Part shown: piece by piece, positions 24,881 through 33,408 of the stretch
Position numbering within the stretch: position 1 is the stretch's first letter
Layout: the number at the start of each line of letters is the position of its first letter
Source: an uncultured Pelagibacteraceae bacterium
GTDB lineage: Bacteria > Pseudomonadota > Alphaproteobacteria > Pelagibacterales > Pelagibacteraceae
Reading direction: 5' to 3'
NCBI GenBank assembly: GCA_902543405.1
Contig: CACBYC010000011.1
Coordinates: forward strand, 1-41,981
Length of the DNA stretch: 41,981 nt
The notes under the pieces: generated by a model
Databases searched by the model: none
What the model was told of the DNA's origin: nothing
The model's input: only the letters and a program-made list of their open reading frames with translations
Position numbers and translations under genes: made by a program

Positions 24881-26203
24881 ATGGAATTTGAGATAGGTAC
24901 ACTCTCGATAATATTAATCGTAGGGTTATTAGCGCTGATATCAATTGGCGTACCAATGGGTTTTGCTTCAGGTTTTATGGGAGCAGTGCTTGTATTTTTA
25001 TATATAGGTGAACATGCTTTAGGAATTTTACTCTCAAGATATTATTCTCTTGTTGTAACCTATTCATTCTTATCGGTACCGTTATTTATATTTATGGCTT
25101 CCTTACTCGAACGCTCGAATATTGCAAGAGACTTGTATGATGCATTAAATGCTTGGTTAAGAAAAACTAGAGGTGGAGTAGGTGTAGTAACAGCTATCAT
25201 GGCAACAATCATGGCAGCTATGAGTGGAATTATTGGAGGAGAGATAGTTTTATTAGGACTAATTGCATTGCCTCAGATGTTGAGATTGAAATATGATCAA
25301 GATATGTCGATTGGTATTATTTGTGCATCAGGTTCTTTAGGCACAATGATCCCTCCATCTATTGTTTTAATTATTTATGGACTTACAACAGAAACTTCAA
25401 TTACCATGTTGTTTCAAGAGGCAATCGTACCTGGTTTAATGATCTCAGGTTTAATAATTACATATATTCTTATTCGAACAAGACTACAACCTCATCTTGC
25501 GCCTTTAAGTGATGAGCCAGCTTTAACTCTAAAAGAAAAGATGTCGTATCTTCCTGGTCTTTTACCACCTATTGGTATTGTGATAATTGTTTTAGGTTCA
25601 ATTTATTCTGGAATGACAGGAATTACTGAGGCAGCTGGAATGGGTGTAGTTGCAACATTAATTATCATAGCTGCCAGAAAAGAGCTCACATGGTTTTTGT
25701 TTAAAGATGCACTTGTTAGAACTTTTAAAGCTTCAGGAACTATATTAACAATTACTTTTGGTGCTACAGTTTTAGCAGGAGCATATTCTCTTGCAGGTGG
25801 ACCTACTTATGTCGCTGAAACAATTTTAGCTTACGATTTAAAACCAATGTATCTAATTTTTATGATGCAAATAATGTTTTTAATAATGGGTGCATTTATG
25901 GATTGGGTTGGAATAGTTCTATTAGCAATGCCAGTTTTTTTACCAATAGTTCTAGCTCTTGGTTTTGATCCTATTTGGTTCGGAATATTGTTCTGTGTAA
26001 ACATGCAAGTTTCATTTTTAAGCCCACCATTTGGTCCTGCAGCATTCTATTTAAAATCAGTTGCTCCACCACACATTTCACTAACTGATATTTTTAGAGG
26101 TTTTGCACCATTTATAGTAATTCAATTGATTGTTTTAGCTTGTGTTATGTTCTTTCCAGAAGCAATGACACAAAACTTTCACGATTTTGTCCCTAGAAAA
26201 TAA
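24881..26203 (+). CDS. dctM: TRAP transporter large membrane subunit (DctM family)
   Basis: A 440-aa DctM-type permease with about twelve membrane segments. Recognisable pieces are GVPMGFASGFMGAVL near residue 23, SVPLFIFMASLLERSNIARDLYDALNAW (about 63-90), and CASGSLGTMIPPSIVLIIYG near 148-167, the proline-rich re-entrant loop of the family. A second SPPFGPAAFYLKS motif lies near 385. It uses a sodium or proton gradient to move the ligand delivered by DctP. The stop overlaps the next start (TAATG). Confidence 0.95.
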   Translation: MEFEIGTLSIILIVGLLALISIGVPMGFASGFMGAVLVFLYIGEHALGILLSRYYSLVVTYSFLSVPLFIFMASLLERSNIARDLYDALNAWLRKTRGGVGVVTAIMATIMAAMSGIIGGEIVLLGLIALPQMLRLKYDQDMSIGIICASGSLGTMIPPSIVLIIYGLTTETSITMLFQEAIVPGLMISGLIITYILIRTRLQPHLAPLSDEPALTLKEKMSYLPGLLPPIGIVIIVLGSIYSGMTGITEAAGMGVVATLIIIAARKELTWFLFKDALVRTFKASGTILTITFGATVLAGAYSLAGGPTYVAETILAYDLKPMYLIFMMQIMFLIMGAFMDWVGIVLLAMPVFLPIVLALGFDPIWFGILFCVNMQVSFLSPPFGPAAFYLKSVAPPHISLTDIFRGFAPFIVIQLIVLACVMFFPEAMTQNFHDFVPRK

Positions 26204-27078
26204 TGCAAAATATAGGTTTTATTGGTACTGGCCTTATGGGCTTTCCAATGGCAAAAAATATACTTAAAGCTGGATACAAAGTTAAAGCATTTAATAGATC
26301 TATAAATAAAGCTGAACCACTAAAAGACTTTGGTGCCGAAATTTCAAATTCAATAGGAGAACTTGTTAAAGCAAGCGATGTAGTAATTACAATGTTAACG
26401 AATGATGATGCTGTGAATGAAGTTATAGGTAGTGATGAATTTTTAAATAATTTAAAACCTAATTCAACTGTAATTGATATGAGCTCTGTAAAACAAACTA
26501 CAGCAGTTAATCACGGGAAAAATTTAAAATCTCAAAAAATTAATTTCTTAGATGCACCAGTTTCAGGTGGAACGATTGGAGCCGAAGAAGCATCTCTTGC
26601 AATAATGATTGGTGGAGAACAAGTAGTTTTTGACTCAGTTAAAGATATTTTAAAATCAATGGGAAATCCAACACTTGTAGGTCCAGTAGGATGTGGTCAG
26701 GTTTCTAAATTAGCAAATCAAATTATTGTTGGCTTAGCGATTGGAGCTGTTGCTGAAGCGGTTACTCTTTGTGAAAAGGCTGGCGCTGATCCAAAGAAAA
26801 TGATTAAAGCTTTATCTGGAGGATGGGCTGATAGCAAAGTTCTTAGAACACATGGAAAAAGAATGATAGACAAAGACTTTAGTCCGAAAGGCAAAACTTC
26901 AAGTCAATTAAAAGATATGAATAATATATTAGAATGTGCAAATAATTATAATACTCAATTACCTATTTCAAATTTAGTTAAAGAAATGTATAAATCATTA
27001 GTTGAAAATGGACATGGCGAAACAGATCATAGTTCATTATATAAAGAAATTGAACGGATAAATAATGGGAAGACTTGA
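26203..27078 (+). CDS. Beta-hydroxyacid dehydrogenase (3-hydroxyisobutyrate / tartronate-semialdehyde reductase family)
   Basis: A 291-aa enzyme with the N-terminal signature IGFIGTGLMGFPMAKNIL (residues 4-21), the substrate motif DAPVSGGTIGAE (about 117-128) and the catalytic Lys in GCGQVSKLANQ (about 165-175). The family reduces or oxidises 3-hydroxyacids, including tartronate semialdehyde (GarR) and L-threonate-type acids. Encoded between a TRAP transporter and sugar-acid enzymes, a GarR-like or threonate-like role is more probable than valine catabolism. It overlaps the following SDR by 14 nt, a sign of translational coupling. Confidence 0.88.
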   Translation: MQNIGFIGTGLMGFPMAKNILKAGYKVKAFNRSINKAEPLKDFGAEISNSIGELVKASDVVITMLTNDDAVNEVIGSDEFLNNLKPNSTVIDMSSVKQTTAVNHGKNLKSQKINFLDAPVSGGTIGAEEASLAIMIGGEQVVFDSVKDILKSMGNPTLVGPVGCGQVSKLANQIIVGLAIGAVAEAVTLCEKAGADPKKMIKALSGGWADSKVLRTHGKRMIDKDFSPKGKTSSQLKDMNNILECANNYNTQLPISNLVKEMYKSLVENGHGETDHSSLYKEIERINNGKT

Positions 27079-27805
27079 AGGAAAAGAAATAATCATTACT
27101 GCAGCTGGACAAGGGATAGGAAAAGCAACAGCTATAACTTTTCATAACGAAGGCGCAAATGTTACTGCTACTGATATTAATGAAAATACTTTAACTGAAT
27201 TAAATAAAGAATACCCAAAAATTAAAGTAAAAAAACTAGATTCAACAAGAAACGAGGATATTAAAGAATTCATTAATACATTTAATAATATAGATGTATT
27301 ATTTAATGCAGTAGGATTTGTTCATCATGGAACAATTTTAGATTGCGAAGAAAAAGATTGGGATTTTTCTTTTGATACTAATATTAAATCTATGTACTTT
27401 ATGTGTAAAGCTACATTACCAACGATGATAAATAATGATGGAGGTAGTATTATTAATGTTGCTTCTGTAGCGTCTAGTATTAAAGGACTTCCAAATAGAT
27501 TTGTATATGGAGCAAGTAAAGCAGCTATTATTGGACTAACAAAATCAATCGCATCTGATTTTGTTAAGCAAAAAATTAGATGTAATGCAATTGCACCTGG
27601 AACCGTATTCACACCTTCTTGGGAAGATAGAGTAAAACAAAGCCCGGATCCAGTTAAGGCAAAAAAAGATTTCATAGCAAGACAACCCATGGAAAGACTA
27701 GGAACTGCACAAGAAATAGCTGATTTTGCTATTTATTTAGCTAGTGATGAATCAACATTTACAACAGGAAATACTTTTTCTGTGGATGGTGGAATGACAA
27801 TTTAA
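27065..27805 (+). CDS. SDR, 2-keto-3-deoxy-L-fuconate (or -pentonate) 4-dehydrogenase-like / BDH2-like
   Basis: A 246-aa SDR beginning MGRLEGK, with TAAGQGIG (12-19) as cofactor motif and Ser134, Tyr148 and Lys152 as catalytic residues. The segment FVHHGTILDCEEKDWDFS (85-102) is almost the same as in mammalian BDH2/DHRS6 as I remember it. Bacterial relatives include dehydrogenases that oxidise C4 of 2-keto-3-deoxy-sugar acids. An FAH hydrolase of the matching kind is encoded 16 nt downstream, which supports that role: the pair would turn a 2-keto-3-deoxy acid into its 2,4-diketo form and then split it. 3-Hydroxybutyrate dehydrogenase is the alternative. Confidence 0.83.
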   Translation: MGRLEGKEIIITAAGQGIGKATAITFHNEGANVTATDINENTLTELNKEYPKIKVKKLDSTRNEDIKEFINTFNNIDVLFNAVGFVHHGTILDCEEKDWDFSFDTNIKSMYFMCKATLPTMINNDGGSIINVASVASSIKGLPNRFVYGASKAAIIGLTKSIASDFVKQKIRCNAIAPGTVFTPSWEDRVKQSPDPVKAKKDFIARQPMERLGTAQEIADFAIYLASDESTFTTGNTFSVDGGMTI

Positions 27806-27821
27806 ATATAAAGGAGACATA

Positions 27822-28664
27822 ATGAAACTATTAAGAGTCGGTGAAAAGGGAAAAGAAAAACCAGCAATATTAGATGGTGATGGAAAAATAAGAGATATTA
27901 GTTCACATGTAAGTGATTTAAACCCACATAATTTAAATTTTGAAACAATTTCAAAAATTCAAAGCGTTGATACATCAAGTCTTCCTGAAATTTCACCAGG
28001 TCAAAGAGTAGGTTCATGTATTACCAGTCCTGGAAAATTTGTAGCAATAGGACTTAATTACTCAGATCATGCAGCTGAAGTCGGTGCTGATATTCCTAAA
28101 GAACCAATAATGTTTATGAAAGCAACTAGCTCAATGTGCGGTCCTAATGATGATGTAGAAATAGTCTCTGGATCAAAAAAACTAGATTGGGAAGTTGAAC
28201 TTGGAATTATAATTGGAAAAGAAGCAAAACATATTTCAGAAAGTCAATCACAAGATCATATTTTAGGGTATTGTTTAGTAAACGATGTCAGTGAACGAGA
28301 ATGGCAAATTGAAAAAATGGGACAATGGGTTAAAGGAAAGTCTCATGACACTTATGGACCTACTGGGCCTTACTTGGTAACTAAGGATGAAATTAAAGAT
28401 ATTAATAATTTAAAGATGATGTTGGATGTAAATGGTGAAAGAATGCAAACAGGAAATACAAGTACTATGATTTTTAATGTAGATATCATTGTATCTTATG
28501 TGAGTAAATTTATGTCATTACAACCTGGAGATATTATAACTACAGGCACCCCACCAGGAGTAGGCATGGGAAGAAAGCCTCAAGTATTTTTAAAAGCTGG
28601 TGATGAAATGAAATTATCTATAGAAAATTTAGGAGAACAGAACTCTAAAGTAGTTGCTGTTTAA
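27822..28664 (+). CDS. FAH-family hydrolase, 2,4-diketo-3-deoxy-sugar-acid hydrolase-like
   Basis: A 280-aa fumarylacetoacetate-hydrolase-fold enzyme. The metal ligands are Glu124 and Glu126 (WEVELG) and Asp155 (VNDVSERE); GLNYSDHAAE (77-86) carries the catalytic His. The N-terminal form MKLLRVGEKGKEKPAILD and the TGTPPGVGMG block resemble the 2,4-diketo-3-deoxy-L-fuconate hydrolases of the oxidative fucose/rhamnose pathways. Such enzymes release pyruvate plus L-lactate from a six-carbon acid or pyruvate plus glycolate from a five-carbon acid. It has one of the clearest ribosome-binding sites of the region (AAAGGAG, 8 nt before the ATG). Confidence 0.86.
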   Translation: MKLLRVGEKGKEKPAILDGDGKIRDISSHVSDLNPHNLNFETISKIQSVDTSSLPEISPGQRVGSCITSPGKFVAIGLNYSDHAAEVGADIPKEPIMFMKATSSMCGPNDDVEIVSGSKKLDWEVELGIIIGKEAKHISESQSQDHILGYCLVNDVSEREWQIEKMGQWVKGKSHDTYGPTGPYLVTKDEIKDINNLKMMLDVNGERMQTGNTSTMIFNVDIIVSYVSKFMSLQPGDIITTGTPPGVGMGRKPQVFLKAGDEMKLSIENLGEQNSKVVAV

Positions 28665-28669
28665 TAATT

Positions 28670-29842
28670 GTGAAGATCAGCTCAATCAAAAGTCATGTAC
28701 TTAGATATGAGTTGGATAAAGAACTAGGATATTCACAACAATATTACAAACACAGAACCGCTCACCTAGTAGAGATAGAAACTGATGAGGGTATTACAGG
28801 TTGGGGAGAATGTTTTGGCCCTGGAAGTATAGCTCTCGCTAACAAATATATTGTAGAAAAAGTAATACAGCCTTTAATAATAGGAGAAGATCCAATTAAT
28901 AAAGAATATATTTGGCATAAAGTTTATAATTTACTTAGAGATAGCGGTCAGAAAGGAATGCCTATTCAGGCATTATCAGGAATTGATATAGCATTATGGG
29001 ATATACTAGCGAAAAAAGCAAAATTGCCTCTTTATCAATTATTAGGGGGTAAAACTAATAACAAAATTCCAGTTTATGGTTATGGAATGATGCTGCAAAA
29101 AAAACCTGTCGAAGAATTATGTGAATTATTCAAAAAAGAGGCAAATCAAATAAAAGAAAAAAAATTCAAGGCGATGAAGATGAAAGTTGGTTTAGGTCCA
29201 AAAGAAGATTTAATGTTAGTAAGCGCAGTAAGAGAAGCAATTGGCAACAATTTTAAACTAATGGTCGATGCCAATCATGCTTATAACAGAAATGATGCTT
29301 TGTATGTTGGTAAAGGATTGGATGAAATGGAAATCTATTGGTTTGAAGAACCTGTGGCACCAGAAGATTACGATGGATACAAAGAATTAAAAGAAAAATT
29401 AAAAACAAATATTGCCGGTGGTGAAGCAGAGTTCACAAAATATGGTTGGAACCAATTAATTAAAAATAATTGCATTGATATAGCCCAACCAGAAGTTTGC
29501 GGTTTAGGTGGAATAACAGAATATTTAAAAGTATCAGCATTAGCTCAGTCGAATTTCATCCCAATTGTTAATCATGTATGGGGTTCAGCTTTAAGTGTAG
29601 CAGTAAATTTGCATTTACTTACTTCTTTACCAGATATGCCAGGTGGACTATTTCCAACAAAATCAATGTTAGAATTCGATACTACTGAAAAAAATATTTT
29701 TATTACAGATCTTGCTGAAGAAAAATTTTCAATTTTAGATCAGGTTAAAGATAAAGATGGATTTGCTTCACCATTAGAAAATATAGGAATTGGAATTAAT
29801 CCAAAAAAAGATTTTATAAAAGAATACGAGTATAATGGCTAA
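28670..29842 (+). CDS. Enolase-superfamily acid-sugar dehydratase or cycloisomerase (mandelate racemase subgroup)
   Basis: A 390-aa enzyme with capping domain and barrel. Lys170-x-Lys172 (MKMK), metal ligands Asp200 (MVDANH), Glu226 (FEEP) and Glu252 (GGEAEF), and His302 (NHVWGS) are all present. The [12 protein letters not shown] helix (101-112) and the HVWG motif resemble D-galactarolactone cycloisomerase (Gci) and related dehydratases more than L-fuconate dehydratase. Substrate is therefore open: an aldonate, aldarate or aldarolactone. GTG 28670 is the start, 5 nt after the FAH stop. It overlaps the lactonase gene by 8 nt. It differs clearly in subgroup from the enzyme at 4891. Confidence 0.82.
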   Translation: MKISSIKSHVLRYELDKELGYSQQYYKHRTAHLVEIETDEGITGWGECFGPGSIALANKYIVEKVIQPLIIGEDPINKEYIWHKVYNLLRDSGQKGMPIQALSGIDIALWDILAKKAKLPLYQLLGGKTNNKIPVYGYGMMLQKKPVEELCELFKKEANQIKEKKFKAMKMKVGLGPKEDLMLVSAVREAIGNNFKLMVDANHAYNRNDALYVGKGLDEMEIYWFEEPVAPEDYDGYKELKEKLKTNIAGGEAEFTKYGWNQLIKNNCIDIAQPEVCGLGGITEYLKVSALAQSNFIPIVNHVWGSALSVAVNLHLLTSLPDMPGGLFPTKSMLEFDTTEKNIFITDLAEEKFSILDQVKDKDGFASPLENIGIGINPKKDFIKEYEYNG

Positions 29843-30746
29843 GATTATAACTTCAAAACCTGAAGTTTTGTGGAATTTAAAATGTACATTAGGTGAAGGT
29901 ACTTTGTGGGTCAAAGAGCATAACTCAATTTATATTACAGACATCAAAAAAAAAAGAATTCATATTTTAAATATAAAAAATAAAAAAAAAGAAACTATTA
30001 AAGTAAATAAAGAAATAGGATTTTTAGCTCATATAAAAAATAATATATTTATATTAGGTCTCCAAGGTGAATTAAGAATAGTAAATCTAAAAAGTAAAAA
30101 AAAAATTAAATCAATAGCCATTGAAAAGCCATTAAAAATGAACAGGATTAATGATGGCAAAACAGATCTAAATGGAAAACTATGGTTTGGAACCATGGAT
30201 AACCCCGAAAGAAATATCCCAAATGGAGCTCTTTATTGCCTAGATAAAAAATTTAATCTTAAAAAAGTAGATGACGATTACATGATTACTAACGGACCTG
30301 CTTTTATTGATAAAAAAAACTTTTATCATACAGATAGTAGAAAAAGAATAATCTACAAAATTAAGATAGATAAAAATCAAGATATAATAAGTAAAAAAAT
30401 ATTTAAAAGATTTTCAAATAAGGAAGGAGTGCCAGATGGCATGACCTTAGATAAAGCTGGAAATTTATGGGTATGCCAGTATCATGGAGCTTGCGTAAGT
30501 GTTTTAAATAAATTTGCCAAACAGATACATAAGATCAATTTACCCGCTAAAAATGTTACTAATTGTGCTTTTGGTGGTCCAAAAAATTCAGATTTATTTG
30601 TCACATCTGCTTTAAAAGGCATGAAAAACAGTGAAATTAAAAAATTTAAATTTTCAGGAAGTTTATTTAAAATACAAACTAATGCTATTGGTATAAATCA
30701 AAAAAAATTTGTAATAAAAAATGTTAAAAAGAGACCTCTACTATGA
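29835..30746 (+). CDS. SMP-30/gluconolactonase-family lactonase
   Basis: A 303-aa six-bladed propeller lactonase. Metal ligands are visible as Glu20-21 region LGEGTLW, Asn in RINDGKTD (about 103-110), Asn in MITNGPAF (about 152) and Asp in VPDGMTLD (about 198-205). It opens aldonolactones to aldonates, the step between an aldose dehydrogenase (such as the gene at 16069) and an acid-sugar dehydratase. No signal peptide is present, so it acts in the cytoplasm. It is very lysine-rich compared with homologues. Its last 26 nt overlap the start of the PEP carboxylase gene. Confidence 0.88.
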   Translation: MAKIITSKPEVLWNLKCTLGEGTLWVKEHNSIYITDIKKKRIHILNIKNKKKETIKVNKEIGFLAHIKNNIFILGLQGELRIVNLKSKKKIKSIAIEKPLKMNRINDGKTDLNGKLWFGTMDNPERNIPNGALYCLDKKFNLKKVDDDYMITNGPAFIDKKNFYHTDSRKRIIYKIKIDKNQDIISKKIFKRFSNKEGVPDGMTLDKAGNLWVCQYHGACVSVLNKFAKQIHKINLPAKNVTNCAFGGPKNSDLFVTSALKGMKNSEIKKFKFSGSLFKIQTNAIGINQKKFVIKNVKKRPLL

Positions 30747-33408
30747 AAGAATACCCACAAAATCTCTTAGAGATGATGTTCGATTTTTAGGAAACATATT
30801 AGGAAGAGTAATTAAAGAACAAGAGGGACAGAAATTCTATGATCTAGTTGAAAAAATTAGATTACTTTCCAAAGCAAATATTGCCAACAAAAATCGTAAA
30901 GATCCATTTAAAAAAATTTTAAACGAAATTAAAAAATTACCACCACATTTATTATTTAAATTAACTCGCGCATTTAATCATTTTATGAACTTTTATAATT
31001 TGGCTGAGTCAATTGATGCTTCTAGAACTCTAGATCTTTATGAGAACGTTAAACAGGAGAAAAAATTTCAAAATATTTTCATAGAAGAAATATTTGAAAA
31101 TTTTTTCAAAAATAAAAAAATATCTAATAATAAAATTTATAATATTGCAAAAAGTCTAAATATAGGAATTGTACTCACGGCACATCCAACCGAAGTAAAA
31201 AGAAGAACTTTGATACAGAAATACCATTCTTTAACAGAAATATTAGAACAAAGAAACTTAGTTAAAAATTATCCCTCAAAATTAAAAGTTTTAGATCGTA
31301 AGGTTTTTGACGAAATCACAATTATATGGAATACAGACGAAATCAAAAGATCTAAACCAACTCCTGCAGAGGAGGCAAGATGGGGACTAGCAATTATTGA
31401 AGATAGCCTGTGGGATACAATTCCAAAAGTTTATAGAAGATTAAATCAAATATTTGAAAAAAATATGGGTAAAGGTTTGCCTAAAAATTTTAATCCTATT
31501 GAGTTTGGATCGTGGATGGGTGGTGATAGAGATGGCAATCCATTTGTTACTGCAGAAGTTACTAAAAGAGTTATTTTGTTATCAAGGTGGGAGGCAGCTA
31601 AACTTTATGAGAAGTCAATGACAAAGTTAATTAGATCTTACTCTATGGAAAAATGTTCAAAAAAAATATTAAAAACTACAGGAAGAACATTCGAGCCTTA
31701 TAGAGTTTATCTAAGACCTTTAAGGGATAAATTAAGAAAAACACATAGAGCAATAGAAGGTTACTTGGCAAACAATAAACCATTGAATGAAAAAGATCTA
31801 CTATCAGAGAGAGAAGAAATTTTAAAACCATTGAGAGTTGTAAGAGAATCGTTAGAACAAAACCAAAGTGAAAATATAGCAAGTGGTGATTTATTAGATT
31901 TAATGCGAAGAGCTAAGTGTTTTGGAATAAATCTTGCACGACTTGATATAAGACAAGAGTCTTCAAGACATTCTCAATTATTAGCAGAATATATAAAGAA
32001 AAAACTAAACCAGAATTATTCTACTTGGGATGAGGACCAAAAAATTAACTATTTATCGAACAAAATGCAAAGTAAAAATGTATTAAAAAATTTTCAATTT
32101 AAAAATAAAGAAAATAAAGAGGTTTGGTCTACTTTTAAAGTATTAGCAAGTCAACCTAAGGAGTGCTTAGGAGCATATGTAATCTCAATGACATCTTCGG
32201 CCTCTGATATATTATCAGTCATGTTTTTTCAAAAAGAAGCAAAAATTGAGAATAGACTTAGAGTAGTTCCTCTTTTCGAAACACTTGATGATCTGATAAA
32301 TGCAAAACCAATAATGGAAAAACTTTTTTCATTAAAATGGTACAGAAAAGATATTAATAACAAGCAAGAAATTATGATTGGGTACTCTGACTCAAGTAAA
32401 GATGCTGGAAAGCTTTCTGCGAGTTGGCATCAATTTAAATTACAGGAAGAAATAATTAAACTTGCTAAAAAATTTAAAATAGACGTTACATTTTTTCATG
32501 GAAGAGGAGGGTCTGCAGGAAGAGGTGGTGGACCGATACAAGCAACATTGAGATCACAACCAGCTGGATCGGTCAATGGTAAAATTCGAATAACCGATCA
32601 AGGAGAAGTAATACAGCAAAAATATGGTTATGAGCCTTTAGCAAAATATAATCTGTGCAGTTATATAGGATCTGTTATGGAAGCTACTTTAAACCCACCT
32701 CCAAAACCAAAAGACAGTTGGCGACAATTAATTCAAAGTATGTCTGAGATATCAACAAGTTCTTATCGAAAAAATATAAATCAAAGTTCAGATTTTATAA
32801 GATATTTTAAAACCGTAACTCCTCATATGGCACTAGGGAAATTATCAATTGGCTCTAGACCTTCTAAAAGAAAAAATGTTGATAATATAAATAGTTTAAG
32901 AGCTATTCCTTGGGTTTTTGCCTGGACACAAATTAGATTAATGTTACCCGCTTGGTTAGGTACTGCTGAGGCCTTAAGATATTCATCTATAAAGAAATTT
33001 AAAAAAACACTTATTGATATGGAAAAAAACTGGCCTTATTTTAATTCAACAATGGACTTGCTTGACATGGTAATTTCTAAGGTAGACCCAGAAATATCAA
33101 AAATTTACGAAAAAAACCTAGCTGATGATAAACTTATCAGAGTTGGAAAAAAATTAAGATTTCAATTTGATGCTGTTAAAAAATTGAATGATCAAATAAC
33201 ACCAAAAGAAATTTTTAAACAAAGAAAAATTTTTAGAGGTCCAGCAATTATTAGAAACATATATTCTGAAATCCTTAATGTTTTACAAGCAGTAGTGATG
33301 AATAAGCTTTTAAAAAGAAATTTAAATAAAAAAGATAAAAAAGATTTAAATGATGCAATGATGGCATCAATAGCAGGTATTTCTGCAGCTATCAAAAATA
33401 CTGGATAA
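30721..33408 (+). CDS. ppc: Phosphoenolpyruvate carboxylase
   Basis: An 895-aa enzyme of normal length that adds bicarbonate to PEP to make oxaloacetate. Catalytic motifs are complete: VLTAHPTEVKRRT (His155), FGSWMGGDRDGNPFVTA, GYSDSSKDAG, FFHGRGGSAGRGGGP, ITDQGEVIQQKYG and the C-terminal NTG. ATG 30721 lies inside the lactonase gene, and the next Met codon nearby is out of frame. The protein then starts about 17 residues before the conserved LRDDVRFLG, as expected. It ends the sugar-acid operon with CcdA and may balance carbon when pyruvate-yielding substrates are used. Its Ser/Thr-phosphorylation N-terminus of plants is absent. Confidence 0.97.
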   Translation: MLKRDLYYERIPTKSLRDDVRFLGNILGRVIKEQEGQKFYDLVEKIRLLSKANIANKNRKDPFKKILNEIKKLPPHLLFKLTRAFNHFMNFYNLAESIDASRTLDLYENVKQEKKFQNIFIEEIFENFFKNKKISNNKIYNIAKSLNIGIVLTAHPTEVKRRTLIQKYHSLTEILEQRNLVKNYPSKLKVLDRKVFDEITIIWNTDEIKRSKPTPAEEARWGLAIIEDSLWDTIPKVYRRLNQIFEKNMGKGLPKNFNPIEFGSWMGGDRDGNPFVTAEVTKRVILLSRWEAAKLYEKSMTKLIRSYSMEKCSKKILKTTGRTFEPYRVYLRPLRDKLRKTHRAIEGYLANNKPLNEKDLLSEREEILKPLRVVRESLEQNQSENIASGDLLDLMRRAKCFGINLARLDIRQESSRHSQLLAEYIKKKLNQNYSTWDEDQKINYLSNKMQSKNVLKNFQFKNKENKEVWSTFKVLASQPKECLGAYVISMTSSASDILSVMFFQKEAKIENRLRVVPLFETLDDLINAKPIMEKLFSLKWYRKDINNKQEIMIGYSDSSKDAGKLSASWHQFKLQEEIIKLAKKFKIDVTFFHGRGGSAGRGGGPIQATLRSQPAGSVNGKIRITDQGEVIQQKYGYEPLAKYNLCSYIGSVMEATLNPPPKPKDSWRQLIQSMSEISTSSYRKNINQSSDFIRYFKTVTPHMALGKLSIGSRPSKRKNVDNINSLRAIPWVFAWTQIRLMLPAWLGTAEALRYSSIKKFKKTLIDMEKNWPYFNSTMDLLDMVISKVDPEISKIYEKNLADDKLIRVGKKLRFQFDAVKKLNDQITPKEIFKQRKIFRGPAIIRNIYSEILNVLQAVVMNKLLKRNLNKKDKKDLNDAMMASIAGISAAIKNTG

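Noticed and set aside
27065-27805. Calling this SDR a 3-hydroxybutyrate dehydrogenase from its BDH2 likeness
   Set aside because: The adjacent FAH hydrolase and sugar-acid enzymes favour a 2-keto-3-deoxy-acid dehydrogenase; no polyhydroxybutyrate or ketone-body genes are near.
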